Counted from the first letter of the stretch, positions 19,192 through 28,752 are shown. The stretch: DNA of 64,000 nucleotides from Leptonema illini DSM 21528 (GCF_000243335.1 NZ_JH597773.1:2259628-2323627), one strand, 5' to 3'. Numbers and translations are program-made. The notes: generated by a model from the letters alone, not told the origin.

Positions 19192-21141
19192 CTACTCCAT
19201 CTCTTCGGCTAACGTAATCAAGAAGTCGGCCGACGTCAGTTCGAAGATACGGCTTTTCGGCGGATTGATATAGATTCCGTGGTTGCCGTTTCCGTTATGT
19301 TCTTCGGCACTGATACGAACTCCAAAGCAGGATTCGCCGCGCTTTAAAGCGGCGGCACAGAGATCGCCGAAGCTGATACGCGAGGGAATGCTGCTCATAT
19401 ACAGCGAAAGCGGCTTGATGTAGATCTCGCTGCCTTCGGCTCCGAACAACTCGTCATAGGCCTTGAGCACCTCGGCCTCTTCCGATGCCTGGGCGTATAT
19501 CTTCGAGACGAATTTATTCGAAATAAGGAAGTCGCGAACGCCGACCTCCTGAATCACCTCAATGTTATTTGAATCGGCCACCTCGCTGATGAGCTGCGTG
19601 CGCACGTTCTTATTGCCCGAATTCTTGAAGTAGTGTCGGAATTCCAGAAGCATCGCAATCGTCGCCGCATCGCGCAGCTCCGGGTCGCCTCCGTCTTCTT
19701 TTAAGAGAATGACGTTGTCGTAGAGTTCGGGCGTCAGCGAGTGCATGGCTGCGGGGTCGTGCAGATCCATCTCCTGAAGCTTCATCTGAATCCCTTCGTG
19801 TCGCCCCCTGATCTCTTCGAATTCGGCGCGCATCTCGTCGCTCATCCGCGGAACGACGACGACGATCTCTGATCCCGAAGCCAGATAGTCGGAGTATTCG
19901 TCGACAATAATCGCCGACTTGCGGCTCCAGCCAACGATAAGCTGTCGCTCGATCCGTCGCGGAGGAGCGGCGTGCCCTGGCTCGGTCGGCGTCGTCGCCT
20001 TGATCGCAGTTTCAAGATACCTTATATCGGAGTCGTCTTCGGCGATCAGAAGAAGCTCCCATGCGTCATCGATCACCGTGCTCGCCGGAGGATTGGCCAC
20101 GACTTCGCCGTCGGGCTTGCGGTATCCAATCACTGAGCTTGTAGCGAAGTGAAAGACGAGGTCGCCGTAGGTTTTCCCGCCCCATCCGCGCGGATTCTTA
20201 TAATAATAGAATTCGCAGCCTTCAAAGCCGACAAGGTTATCATAGACAAAGGCGAGGCCCGGAACTCGCGACGTCTGCACCATCAGCTTGGCCAGTAAAG
20301 ACTGCTCTTCGATTACGTTTATCTGAGGAGCGATGCCTCTTGCCAGCTTGCGCTTATTCTCAAGATGAAACTCGGCAAGGATGGGCGGCACGTTCGCCTC
20401 ACCGGTGCAGGCGATGATGGCCATGATCGTTTTCAACACACGGGCATCGGCAAGCTCCTTATCGTCGTGCTCGGCGTCGGCGGCGACGTCGTTCAGAATG
20501 ATGATGCTTTTCGCGTCGATGACGCTCAATCGCTCAAGCGTCTGCACGCTTGATGATACGCCCGATCGCGTGATGATGCGCGTCGACTTCGTATCTTCGA
20601 TCTGCTCTCTGAAGAAGTCGTCCATGGCATCCTTCTCTTCAGCCGAAAGAACGACGATGGCCGCATCGCGCTCAGATTCGTTAGCCACGATAAGCTCACG
20701 CACGATTTCAAGAACGCGATCGCCGAAGCCCAGGATCAGCGTATGGCCTTTTTCGACGACCAGGCTGCGTCCTTTGCGCAGATCGTCGAGCTTCGCTTCA
20801 AACTGGCTGGTAATAAAGGCGACAAGGCTCGAGAAGAGAACAAGGCCAAGAAAGATGGTTATAATGCCCATCACCTTATTCACGACGGAGCTATCTCCGT
20901 CTTCGGCGACGGCGCCGGCATCAGAGATCTGTAAGAAGACGCGCCAGAGCTGATCTGTCAGAGAGCCGACCGTCTCATCGGGCAGCATGAGATTCGCCAC
21001 AAATCGGATGACGGCCATCAAAAGAAAAGCCGCAGCAAATAGGGAAAGCAAGGCCAGGAAGATGGAAAGGCCGCCCCCCGACATGAAATTATCGAATCTG
21101 TATTGTAATCGGGCGATCAGCCCCGGCCGTTTCTTCATCAA
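19192..21141 (-). CDS. CASTOR/POLLUX (DMI1)-type ion channel protein
   Basis: 649 residues. Two membrane segments (about 24-52 and 92-110) flank a pore-like segment with SDAGAVAEDGD at 73-83, resembling the ADAG filter of plant CASTOR/POLLUX channels. A long cytoplasmic part follows with two RCK-like Rossmann units: HTLILGFGDRVLEIVRELIVAN near 133, and RQLIVGWSRKSAIIVDEYSDYL in the second half. Bacterial homologues are little studied and are presumed regulated cation channels. A small lipoprotein is encoded immediately downstream. Confidence 0.85.
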   Translation of the reverse strand: MMKKRPGLIARLQYRFDNFMSGGGLSIFLALLSLFAAAFLLMAVIRFVANLMLPDETVGSLTDQLWRVFLQISDAGAVAEDGDSSVVNKVMGIITIFLGLVLFSSLVAFITSQFEAKLDDLRKGRSLVVEKGHTLILGFGDRVLEIVRELIVANESERDAAIVVLSAEEKDAMDDFFREQIEDTKSTRIITRSGVSSSVQTLERLSVIDAKSIIILNDVAADAEHDDKELADARVLKTIMAIIACTGEANVPPILAEFHLENKRKLARGIAPQINVIEEQSLLAKLMVQTSRVPGLAFVYDNLVGFEGCEFYYYKNPRGWGGKTYGDLVFHFATSSVIGYRKPDGEVVANPPASTVIDDAWELLLIAEDDSDIRYLETAIKATTPTEPGHAAPPRRIERQLIVGWSRKSAIIVDEYSDYLASGSEIVVVVPRMSDEMRAEFEEIRGRHEGIQMKLQEMDLHDPAAMHSLTPELYDNVILLKEDGGDPELRDAATIAMLLEFRHYFKNSGNKNVRTQLISEVADSNNIEVIQEVGVRDFLISNKFVSKIYAQASEEAEVLKAYDELFGAEGSEIYIKPLSLYMSSIPSRISFGDLCAAALKRGESCFGVRISAEEHNGNGNHGIYINPPKSRIFELTSADFLITLAEEME

Positions 21142-21226
21142 TCCGCTCCGCGAAAAATATGATCAACATACCGGAACGTCACTTCTGTCAGTCAATACAT
21201 TAACGGCCGCACAAAACCTCTTTACA

Positions 21227-21254
21227 GACTCCCGCCGGTCGACCGACGGGAGTC
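21227..21254 (-). terminator. Hairpin downstream of the carbonic anhydrase gene
   Basis: A 28-bp near-perfect palindrome (GACTCCCG at one end, CGGGAGTC at the other, one mismatch pair) lies 22 bp past the stop of the minus-strand carbonic anhydrase gene and ahead of the ion-channel gene. No strong T-run follows, so it may terminate transcription, stabilise the 3' end, or both. Confidence 0.5.
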
Positions 21255-21275
21255 CTCGCCTACAAAACGGCAATA

Positions 21276-22022
21276 TCACATCTTGCTTTCCAGAACGCGA
21301 CCCTGCATCGGTTGCACGGGCCGTGCGTTCCCGTTATAAAACTGCTTGCGAAAACGCGAAAGCTGTTCGGGTGAGGCGGTGACCGTTCGTCGCGCCACGC
21401 TCCAGAGTACGCCCTCGGAACAGGGAGGCGTCGTCAGCGATCCTGAGTATTGATAATAGCCCGTTTGCGCGGGAAGCAGTGTAGCCGGCTGAAACGTTGC
21501 GGCCAGATCCTTTTCCTGCCCGGCGGCATCGGGAAACGACTGTAGCAGGGACTCAAGAGCGGCCGATGCCGTGCCTTCCTCGAAAAGCACGCCGATCACG
21601 GCAAGTGAGCCGGATGAACTCTTATGAACAAGATGCACCTCAAGAGGATAGGCGCGCCCGTTGATCTTATGCTCGGACGGCGCATGAAAATGCAACTGCA
21701 ACAGCTCGTATCTTTGGCCGGCAATCACGGCGACGCTTGGTGCGGAGTTATTCAGCTGCACGGTATGGCCGTTATTCAACGTCTTCATCGCCGTCGGCTG
21801 ATACTGAATCATGATATCGGATGCGCCGGTCGGTCGCGCCATAAGAGGCTGTATATCAATCGGAGATTGGTTCTTGCCCGTAGAGCAGAGTTTAAAGTCA
21901 TCCTGTAACTCACCCCATTTCTCGGGACCGCCATGACCGCTATAACTCCAGTGAGCGTGGTCCTTTGTTCCGTGGCATTGCAGCAAAAGCACTGCAAGCA
22001 TTGCAATCAACAGTCGTTTCAT
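21276..22022 (-). CDS. Alpha-class carbonic anhydrase, lipoprotein
   Basis: 248 residues. The signal ends LLLQC (Cys16), so the enzyme should be envelope-anchored. HWSYSGHGGPEKWGEL and STGKNQSPIDI are standard alpha-CA blocks. The three zinc histidines are in LQLHFHAPSEH and EVHLVHK. TGYYQYSGSLTTPPCSEGV contains the substrate pocket and the conserved Thr-Thr. It hydrates CO2 in the periplasm or at the surface. It is a single gene, with a hairpin after its stop. Confidence 0.95.
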   Translation of the reverse strand: MKRLLIAMLAVLLLQCHGTKDHAHWSYSGHGGPEKWGELQDDFKLCSTGKNQSPIDIQPLMARPTGASDIMIQYQPTAMKTLNNGHTVQLNNSAPSVAVIAGQRYELLQLHFHAPSEHKINGRAYPLEVHLVHKSSSGSLAVIGVLFEEGTASAALESLLQSFPDAAGQEKDLAATFQPATLLPAQTGYYQYSGSLTTPPCSEGVLWSVARRTVTASPEQLSRFRKQFYNGNARPVQPMQGRVLESKM

Positions 22023-22096
22023 TCCACGACGCTACGGCCGTCATTTCAAGAAGGCAAGCCGTTTTTACGCTCATCCCCCTTGCCGAATAGCAAACA

Positions 22097-23476
22097 TCAA
22101 AACAGCAGCTGCATGAATAGGAAGGCCAGTCCGTTGACGATCATATGTGTGACGATGGGGGCGACGATTCCAGGACGATGCTCTCGCAGAATGGCAAGTC
22201 CCGCTCCAAGTACCGTAAGCTGAGGCATAAGCACGGCGCTGTATGGATGAATGACAGCGAAAAAGAAGCCGCTGAAAAGCGCTGCAAGAAATCCCTGGAA
22301 CCGAAAGCGAAAGAAGCCATAGACGAAATTCCGAAAGATCACCTCTTCTACGATCGGCGCGATCACAACGGCGAGCAGAAAGACCTCCAGACGATGTCCA
22401 TCGACATACTGCACGATAGGATGCACGGAAGGCACTGCCTCGCCTCCGGCAAGCGTAACGGCAATCAATGTGGCAAGAGCGCCCACGGGAAAGATCACGG
22501 CCCAGGCAACGATACCGACACCGATCTCTTTAAATAAAGACGGCAAAAACGGACGCTGCGTAGGAGCGGTATCATTCTCTGATGAGACCTGATCAAATAC
22601 GGGAACCCAGAAAAGCCAGCGCAGCATCTCGGGCCTTGTTTCACTTTTAAAATAAAGAAGGGAGATCAGGAAGGCTGCCGGGATCAAAACAAAATTAAAC
22701 GGAAGCATCCACTGCTCGCTTAAAAAGCGCGAAAGGATCATGCCGACCGGAAACATGACGAATAAAAAGAGAATCGCCGTTTCCATGAAAACGGGTTGCT
22801 GCGCCGGCTTCACCGTATCAAGGAAGCGGCCGAAGTATGCCGGCGGTCGGTTAAAGAAGAATCGCACCGCTCCATAAAGCCCCAGAGTGATAATGAAAAG
22901 AAAGACGATACTGCCGATGTTAATTGCGGTGAGCAACGATGCGGCCTTTTCTTTCACCTTTTTATGCTCTATCGCATAACGCTCGGGATCGTTTCTCTTC
23001 AAATAATCCAGAACGGCAAGCTCCGTCGCCGGCATAGTCAGAATAGCGTCTCCCTCAGATGGTAGAGAACGGTCGGCATAGAGATTCTGAAAGGCTTCTT
23101 TATAAGGGCCAAGGCTCTTTTCATCATAACCGCCGATGTCTTCGCCGAGATGAGCCAGCACCATTCGCTTCTGCACCTGCACCTCTGGAGTACGAAAGGC
23201 CGGCTCACTGTCGATGGATTGTAACTGCCCGACAATGGCATTCTTGAGAACAGTCTTTTGTTCTTCGGTTTTCGCTTCGTCAATGTTCAGAGCTCCCGCT
23301 GCAATGAACTTGAAAAACAGATCGCTCTGCGTCTTTGTAAGATCTTCAAGTACGGCACTATCGGTCTTCGGCTCGGGACGCAGAAAGAACGAACCGAATA
23401 CGGCCAGGAAAAGTATGAGAAAAGTAACGCTTCTGAGAATGCGGTCAGCGACGGGGGGATCTTTTTCCACTGTCAT
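22097..23476 (-). CDS. CPBP-family intramembrane glutamic protease homologue
   Basis: 459 residues. One N-terminal membrane helix precedes a soluble region of about 130 residues rich in helices, followed by about eight hydrophobic segments. The CPBP motifs are present near the C-terminus: EEVIFRNFVYGFFRFRF (EExxxR type), then FFFAVIHPYSA with the catalytic-type histidine. The family includes CAAX-processing and bacteriocin-immunity proteases. Its start overlaps the PseG-like gene by 32 bp, making it the last gene of the carA-to-CPBP run. Confidence 0.85.
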   Translation of the reverse strand: MTVEKDPPVADRILRSVTFLILFLAVFGSFFLRPEPKTDSAVLEDLTKTQSDLFFKFIAAGALNIDEAKTEEQKTVLKNAIVGQLQSIDSEPAFRTPEVQVQKRMVLAHLGEDIGGYDEKSLGPYKEAFQNLYADRSLPSEGDAILTMPATELAVLDYLKRNDPERYAIEHKKVKEKAASLLTAINIGSIVFLFIITLGLYGAVRFFFNRPPAYFGRFLDTVKPAQQPVFMETAILFLFVMFPVGMILSRFLSEQWMLPFNFVLIPAAFLISLLYFKSETRPEMLRWLFWVPVFDQVSSENDTAPTQRPFLPSLFKEIGVGIVAWAVIFPVGALATLIAVTLAGGEAVPSVHPIVQYVDGHRLEVFLLAVVIAPIVEEVIFRNFVYGFFRFRFQGFLAALFSGFFFAVIHPYSAVLMPQLTVLGAGLAILREHRPGIVAPIVTHMIVNGLAFLFMQLLF

Positions 23477-24383
23477 TCCATAACTCCTCGACGGTTCGAA
23501 CCAGGCTGCGCAGTCCAGGACGCTCTATCACATCCTTCCTCCATGCCTGCACGTCCACGGAAAGGGAGCGCGCCATGGCGTCGAGAATCATCCCGGCCGT
23601 GGTGCCTTCCCGTCGTTCGACGGACCGGAACCAGCGAGCGCCCGTTTTACGCGACAGATACTCGCTCAGCCGGTCGTGCACGGCCGATCCCGTTTCGAGC
23701 AGTACAGGGTTTGCACCAAGCACCATCGCCTCCCAGAAGGTCATGCCCGGATACGTCAGAATAATATCGGTATCAAGCAACAGATCAAGATAGCGCGACC
23801 TCGTAAGGTAGGCGATCGTCGAAAGCCCGCCGGGCTTGCCCCCGACTCTTGTATAGAGAACCGAATCGTCCCCCGTCATGGAGGCGTCGATCTCATCGAT
23901 CATCGTCGCATCCATGAATCCCTCGGGGCCGGCATAGAACGTTATCCGCGCAGCTCCGGGAAGCGCGGGTCGTCGCGGTCGGGCGATTCGCTCCGTTACC
24001 TCATCGTCAAAAAGGATGCGCCGGAAGATCTCGTCAAAACGATCGTCCAGCTCAGGATGCGGAAGCGTGTCATAAAAGACAATGCCACTATCGGCCGTTT
24101 TTCTTCGAGCATGCATGTTATCGATCGCAAGCACCCGAGTATCGCCAAAGGCTCCGGGGTCCATGTCTCTCGCATCAAGGATCAAGAGATCGACCGGCTC
24201 TGCGGCGACGATCTGCCTGGCCTGCTCTTCATCGTCGGCGATCATTCGCAGATGGCAGGGCATGCCCTTTTCATCGAGATGGCGCTTCAGCCTTTCCATA
24301 CGCACCCTGTGCCCTGCTCCGGAATCAAGAGCAAGGATAAGGATGCGACGATCAGCCCCTGTCGAAACGTAGTTGTTCCACAT
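23445..24383 (-). CDS. PseG/SpsG-like glycosyltransferase-fold protein
   Basis: 312 residues from the ATG preceded by GAAGG; a longer frame exists but lacks support. ILILALDSGAGHRVRMERLKRHL resembles the N-terminal nucleotide/sugar loop of PseG-type UDP-sugar hydrolases and related GT-B enzymes. DTDIILTYPGMTFWEAMVLGANPVLL is the C-terminal donor-site loop. It overlaps the SpsF-like cytidylyltransferase gene by 32 bp. PseG-SpsF pairings occur in nonulosonic acid or spore-coat-like polysaccharide pathways, so a role in surface glycan or glycolipid assembly is likely. The exact reaction is unknown. Confidence 0.75.
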   Translation of the reverse strand: MWNNYVSTGADRRILILALDSGAGHRVRMERLKRHLDEKGMPCHLRMIADDEEQARQIVAAEPVDLLILDARDMDPGAFGDTRVLAIDNMHARRKTADSGIVFYDTLPHPELDDRFDEIFRRILFDDEVTERIARPRRPALPGAARITFYAGPEGFMDATMIDEIDASMTGDDSVLYTRVGGKPGGLSTIAYLTRSRYLDLLLDTDIILTYPGMTFWEAMVLGANPVLLETGSAVHDRLSEYLSRKTGARWFRSVERREGTTAGMILDAMARSLSVDVQAWRKDVIERPGLRSLVRTVEELWNDSGKRSPRR

Positions 24384-25089
24384 CACGATTGCCTTCAAAT
24401 AAACCAGGCATGGCAAGAAACAGATCAAGTAAGCCGATCAAGGAATCCTCTTCAAGCCTTTCCGCCACGGCGACCAGCGTATCATAGTCGCGCCGCTCGT
24501 CAACGGTCAGACGGGGAAGCGGGCCGCCATACTGCGTTCGCCTGCGCCAGGACATCATAACGGGCGACGACTCATGCAGCACGGCAAAGCGTTCAGGATG
24601 ATGCTTGATATGCAGGCTGACATGCTCCCGGTGTATATCCTTTTCTTCTGGCGTGTCCGTCATCAAGGCCTGCATCGTGAAAACCTCCACGGCCGCTCCA
24701 AGAGGAAGATCGGTAAAAGAGAACAGCTCGACGCCGACTTCCTTCATACGATTCAAAGAAAGGACAATATGATCCGGATCCGTAAACGGATTGTCGGCCG
24801 TTGCCCGCACGATCACATCAAGATGCAAGGCAGTCGCCGCCTTACGATACCGCTCCCGCACATCATGCTCGGGCCCTGTAAGAAAAGGCAGCTTTTTTTC
24901 GACAAGATGCCGCCTGAGGTCTTCATCATCATCGGGAATAAGGAAGTAACATTGAATACCAGAGCGCGCAACTTGAGAGTAAACGCGCTCAACTACAGAG
25001 AGGGAAATCCTGAACGGCATCGGCAAAAAGCATTTTCCCGGCAGGCGGGTGGAGCGGCTTCGCGCCTGTATCAATACGGCGGCTTTCAT
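24352..25089 (-). CDS. SpsF-like cytidylyltransferase family protein
   Basis: 245 residues starting MKAAVLIQARSRSTRLPGKC, the standard nucleotide-binding loop of CMP-sugar/SpsF transferases. ERYRKAA, VIVRATADNPFTDPDHIV (metal aspartate) and PRLTVDERRDYDTLVAV (the LTxDxxxDY block near the C-terminus) follow. It would activate an acidic sugar or alditol with CTP. Its ATG overlaps the stop of the spiro-SPASM gene (ATGA), so the two are translationally coupled. Confidence 0.85.
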   Translation of the reverse strand: MKAAVLIQARSRSTRLPGKCFLPMPFRISLSVVERVYSQVARSGIQCYFLIPDDDEDLRRHLVEKKLPFLTGPEHDVRERYRKAATALHLDVIVRATADNPFTDPDHIVLSLNRMKEVGVELFSFTDLPLGAAVEVFTMQALMTDTPEEKDIHREHVSLHIKHHPERFAVLHESSPVMMSWRRRTQYGGPLPRLTVDERRDYDTLVAVAERLEEDSLIGLLDLFLAMPGLFEGNRDVEQLRFDRG

Positions 25090-26612
25090 GCGTTAAAGAA
25101 ATACCAGTCGTCGCATGAGGCACATTGCGGCAACACGCTCTCATACTCGCCCTTCATCCATGAGAGATGCAGATTGCGTCGCGACTCAAAGACCGAGAGC
25201 AGATCGCTCTCGCGCAGGGTCGGGCCTCCAGAAAGCTTCTGTCTGCATACAGGCATCTCGCCCTTTGCATTAATAAAGAAATCAAAGGCAAGATGACGGC
25301 AGTAATCCCTGTTCAGAGGACTGAGATCGACGACGTCCAGAGCGGGAAGAGCATCGCCGAAGCGACTGTATTTGCCGATCAGCGGCCGCACCTTATCGGC
25401 CGGGAAGCGTTTCATGAAGCCATCGAGTTCTTCTTCATTCTCAGGCAGTCGGATCATCTCGGCGCAGACGTTTATCGCAACCGGATTCGCACAGATGGAA
25501 TCAAGGAAGGAAAGAACGTCATTCAGGCGGTCAACTCCCATCCAGCGGCGGTACTGCGCCTGTTTTAATGACGGCAGCCTTACGATCAACGTCATCAGCG
25601 ACGGCGATCGCTGCGATCCCCCCGATCGTTCCGATAGATTCCATGCGGCGACTAACGAATCAAGCCGAGATCGAGTGAGGCCCACGCCCGGTGTCTCGAT
25701 ATAAAGAGCCTTCACCACATCGATCGCAGAAAGAGCGGCGACAAAGTCATCCAGACCGGCATAGGCGAACGGATCACCCCGTCCGCCCAGACAGACGGTC
25801 ACATCGTTCTCAAGCCGAAAAGCACGTAATGATTTCAGGATAAGCGACGCCTGTTCTTCGTCTAACGAATGCTTTTCAGTGGTCGGGTAGACTGTCGGCT
25901 GCACGGCCTGCTCCGTCGTGAGCTCGATCTCCAGATAAGACGGCTGTCGTCCGCAGAGATCCGCTTCAGAACGCACGACATCCGACAGCTGTTCGTGTAC
26001 AAGGTCTGGGTATTTACGATATACACGAAGGGCACGATCGGCGGAACGGGCGTCCAGACAATCAAGACGCAGGCGATAGGCGCGCAGATCGGGCGTCGCA
26101 TAATGCAGATCGATATCGACATCCTGAATATTGCGAAAGCAGAAGGCTCTCAGCGCCTCAATCGTCGGCTGCTGCATGCCCTCCGGAGGCATATCGGTAA
26201 AAAGATCGCCCGATACGATATCAAACAGGAACCCCGGAACGGCCGTATCGGAGTAAGAATAATGCGTGCGGAACTTCAGATGGCGTTCGAGCATCTGCAT
26301 GCCCTGCCTGACGTCAAGAAACGGCACGATGCCTGGGAAAACGACGGCCACCTCATCAGCAGAGATGCAGCCATGCAGGGCAATCGCAATCGGACCGGAA
26401 TAAGAACGAACGTTCACAGGGCCGATCTTCTCGTTGATCGCCGTCGCCAACCGCTCTGCCTGAGATGCGGCTGATACATTGCACAGTATATCAAGTTCCG
26501 GTTTATTCGATAGAGCGTGAATAAAATCGCCGAGGCGTCTGACAGAAGACGCAAGCAGTTCCTCATGCAGAACGGGAGGCGTTTCCAGACAGAGGATAAC
26601 CCTGTTCGTCAT
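25086..26612 (-). CDS. Spiro-SPASM-type protein (radical-SAM-like barrel without the CxxxCxxC cluster)
   Basis: 508 residues. The first 200 resemble a degenerate nucleotidyltransferase-like domain. The middle reads like a radical SAM barrel: YLEIELTTEQAVQPTVYP sits where the CxxxCxxC triad should be but has no cysteine, and VCLGGRGDPFAYAGL matches the usual GGEP glycine loop. The C-terminus carries a SPASM-like cysteine set: DYCRHLAF, then MPVCRQ, then QCASCDDWYFF, i.e. four cysteines able to hold one auxiliary iron-sulphur cluster. This matches what I recall of the spiro-SPASM family restricted to spirochaetes. It is ATGA-coupled to both neighbours, the SurA-like lipoprotein gene and the SpsF-like gene. 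Confidence 0.8.
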   Translation of the reverse strand: MTNRVILCLETPPVLHEELLASSVRRLGDFIHALSNKPELDILCNVSAASQAERLATAINEKIGPVNVRSYSGPIAIALHGCISADEVAVVFPGIVPFLDVRQGMQMLERHLKFRTHYSYSDTAVPGFLFDIVSGDLFTDMPPEGMQQPTIEALRAFCFRNIQDVDIDLHYATPDLRAYRLRLDCLDARSADRALRVYRKYPDLVHEQLSDVVRSEADLCGRQPSYLEIELTTEQAVQPTVYPTTEKHSLDEEQASLILKSLRAFRLENDVTVCLGGRGDPFAYAGLDDFVAALSAIDVVKALYIETPGVGLTRSRLDSLVAAWNLSERSGGSQRSPSLMTLIVRLPSLKQAQYRRWMGVDRLNDVLSFLDSICANPVAINVCAEMIRLPENEEELDGFMKRFPADKVRPLIGKYSRFGDALPALDVVDLSPLNRDYCRHLAFDFFINAKGEMPVCRQKLSGGPTLRESDLLSVFESRRNLHLSWMKGEYESVLPQCASCDDWYFFNA

Positions 26613-27625
26613 TTCCCCTGAGGCTCTCCGGGCTTTCGAATAACAAGATTACGCTTTCGCTCTTCGATCCAGCGTTCGAAGGATTCATCGGCTTTATCGT
26701 AGAAAAGCTGCATGCGAATCATCTCGCGGATCTTCTCAAGAGAAACGGGGCGCTTCCCTTCAAGCAGAACGATGCGATATCGGTTCGTGCTATCGCGAAA
26801 GACGGGCGAAACCGCTCCTTGCGGAAGGTTATACAGCATACCGGCAAGCACGCGGTCTTCACGGGCCAGGTCATCGATGGGGATCCAGAGACGAATGCCG
26901 CCGCCGGCCTTAAACGGAGAAACGTTCTCGGGAAGCGATCGCGCTACGTCACCGAAACTCGCCGGATTCGCCGATACCTGAGAATGGACCTGGCGAGCAC
27001 GTTTGTCGATTTCTCGCTCGGCGGCAATCGTCGGAGCAACAGGAAAAACGATCTCGCGAAAGAGCAGCTCCACGCCGACACGATGAGCGTTCTGTTTATA
27101 GAACTTTTCAACCTCTTTTTCATCGGGCTGCGGAATCGTCACTTTGATCTGAACGATCTGCTGTCGCACCATCTGATAGCGCAGGCTTTCCTTCCAGAGC
27201 CGGAACGAAACCTGCGTTTCGCGCTCGATGCGCGCCTTGAAGGCCTCTTCATCGGTCTCCTTTGCCATCTCCATGCGACGCTTGATCTCGTTATCAATGC
27301 GCTCATCGCTGACGACGATCGACTCCTCTTCGGCGACCTGATCGACGATGGATTTTTCAATGAGGAAGTTCTCCACTTCTTTCGGAGTCGCCCGTCCCTG
27401 ACGGAAGAGCTTCACCAGAGCGGAGCCGTCTTCGTAATCGATATCGGTGATCGGTCGTGTTCCGACAAGCAGACGAACGGAGTTGATGCGCTCTCCCTCG
27501 ACGGTGCTCTTATCGAATTTTTTGATCTGCGCCTGCTTCTCGTCGGCAGAAGAACATGCAGAGGCGAAAAGCGACAGAGCAAGAAAAAGCAGCGATCTGA
27601 GAGGCAGCGATAGGAAACGTTTCAT
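26609..27625 (-). CDS. SurA/PpiC-like peptidyl-prolyl isomerase lipoprotein
   Basis: 338 residues with a lipoprotein signal ending FASAC (Cys24). RPITDIDYEDGSALVKLF and an ENFLIEKSIVDQVAEEE helix resemble the SurA N-terminal chaperone domain. A PPIase-like part follows (VELLFREIVFPVAP, SFGDVARSLPENVSPFKAGGGIRLWIP, GMLYNLPQGAVSPVF, YRIVLLEGKRPVSLEKIREMI). It probably assists outer-membrane protein folding. It starts 2 bp after the carA stop and overlaps the spiro-SPASM start (ATGA). Confidence 0.82.
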   Translation of the reverse strand: MKRFLSLPLRSLLFLALSLFASACSSADEKQAQIKKFDKSTVEGERINSVRLLVGTRPITDIDYEDGSALVKLFRQGRATPKEVENFLIEKSIVDQVAEEESIVVSDERIDNEIKRRMEMAKETDEEAFKARIERETQVSFRLWKESLRYQMVRQQIVQIKVTIPQPDEKEVEKFYKQNAHRVGVELLFREIVFPVAPTIAAEREIDKRARQVHSQVSANPASFGDVARSLPENVSPFKAGGGIRLWIPIDDLAREDRVLAGMLYNLPQGAVSPVFRDSTNRYRIVLLEGKRPVSLEKIREMIRMQLFYDKADESFERWIEERKRNLVIRKPGEPQGK

Positions 27626-27627
27626 GG

Positions 27628-28713
27628 TCAGCGCCGTCCTGCGTAATGGGCGTCGACCATCCGGTAGAAATCGGCGAACATATGCAGCGAATCATGCGGC
27701 CCCGGACTCGCCTCAGGATGATGCTGCACGCTGATCACGGGCCCCGCCGTGTCGCGAAAGCCTTCGACCGTCTGATCGTTCAGGTTCGTGTAGATGATGT
27801 CTAACCCTCCGGCGCCCGTCGTGTCTACGGCGAAGCCGTGGTTCTGCGCCGTAATCTCGACGCGTCCGGTTCGCACGTCGCGCACGGGCTGGTTACCGCC
27901 GCGGTGGCCGAACTTGAGCTTGTAAGTCTTCCAGTTGCGCGCAAGCCCGAGGATCTGATGACCGAGGCAGATGCCAAAGAGCGGCTTGCCCGAATCCAGA
28001 AGCGCACGAGTCGTCGTGATGGGCGTATGAAGCGGCTCGGGATCGCCCGGACCGTTCGAGAGAAAATAACAGTCGAATCCTTTCAGATCATCAAAGGACG
28101 TTCCGGCCGGGAAGACGTGGACCTCGAATCCGCTCTCATTCAGGTAACGCAGGATAGCACGCTTTACGCCGAAATCAAGCACGGCGATCTTATAACGTTT
28201 GCCCTCGGTCGAGCCGAACACATAGGGCTTCGTCGTCGTCACGACCGTCGCAAGATCCTGTCCGGTCATCGACGGAATCGAGCGCACTCGCTCAAGCATC
28301 TCTTGATTATAAGCGCCCTGAAAGATGCCGCCTCGCATCGCCCCTTCGTTGCGCAGAGTAAGAACCAGCTTTCGTGTATCGATGCCTTCGATGCCGGGAA
28401 TGCCCTGCTCGATCAGGTAGTCGCCCAGAGACTGCTGCGAGAGATGATTCGAAGGGCGACGCACATATTGCTTCACCACAAATCCGGCGCACTGCACACG
28501 ACCCGACTGATCATGCAACTCGTTCACGCCGTAGTTGCCGATCATGGGATAGGTCATCGTCACAATCTGTCCGCAGTAGGACGGATCTGTCAGGATTTCC
28601 TGGTATCCGCTCATCGACGTATTGAAGCAGACCTCGCCGGTCGACTCCTGAGAGGCTCCAAATGATCGGCCTCGAAATATCAGGCCATTTTCCAGTACAA
28701 GAACAGCAGTCAC
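27628..28713 (-). CDS. carA: Carbamoyl-phosphate synthase small subunit
   Basis: 361 residues, glutamine amidotransferase subunit feeding ammonia to CarB for arginine and pyrimidine synthesis. The N-terminal domain has RGRSFGASQESTGEVCFNT and GYQEILTDPSYCGQIV. The GATase domain has the nucleophile in LFGICLGHQILGLA, then TAQNHGFAVD and the His/Glu pair in VQHHPEASPGPHD. The start is GTG, about 9 bases after GGAGGTGA. carB is not adjacent. It heads the six-gene coupled run ending with the CPBP protease. Confidence 0.96.
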   Translation of the reverse strand: MTAVLVLENGLIFRGRSFGASQESTGEVCFNTSMSGYQEILTDPSYCGQIVTMTYPMIGNYGVNELHDQSGRVQCAGFVVKQYVRRPSNHLSQQSLGDYLIEQGIPGIEGIDTRKLVLTLRNEGAMRGGIFQGAYNQEMLERVRSIPSMTGQDLATVVTTTKPYVFGSTEGKRYKIAVLDFGVKRAILRYLNESGFEVHVFPAGTSFDDLKGFDCYFLSNGPGDPEPLHTPITTTRALLDSGKPLFGICLGHQILGLARNWKTYKLKFGHRGGNQPVRDVRTGRVEITAQNHGFAVDTTGAGGLDIIYTNLNDQTVEGFRDTAGPVISVQHHPEASPGPHDSLHMFADFYRMVDAHYAGRR

Positions 28714-28752
28714 GGCGCCAGTTCACCTCCGTCAGGGAGACTGTCAAGCAGG

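Noticed and set aside
23488..23505. GGTTCGAA-like tRNA T-loop
   Set aside because: It lies inside the PseG-like coding region and has no cloverleaf around it.
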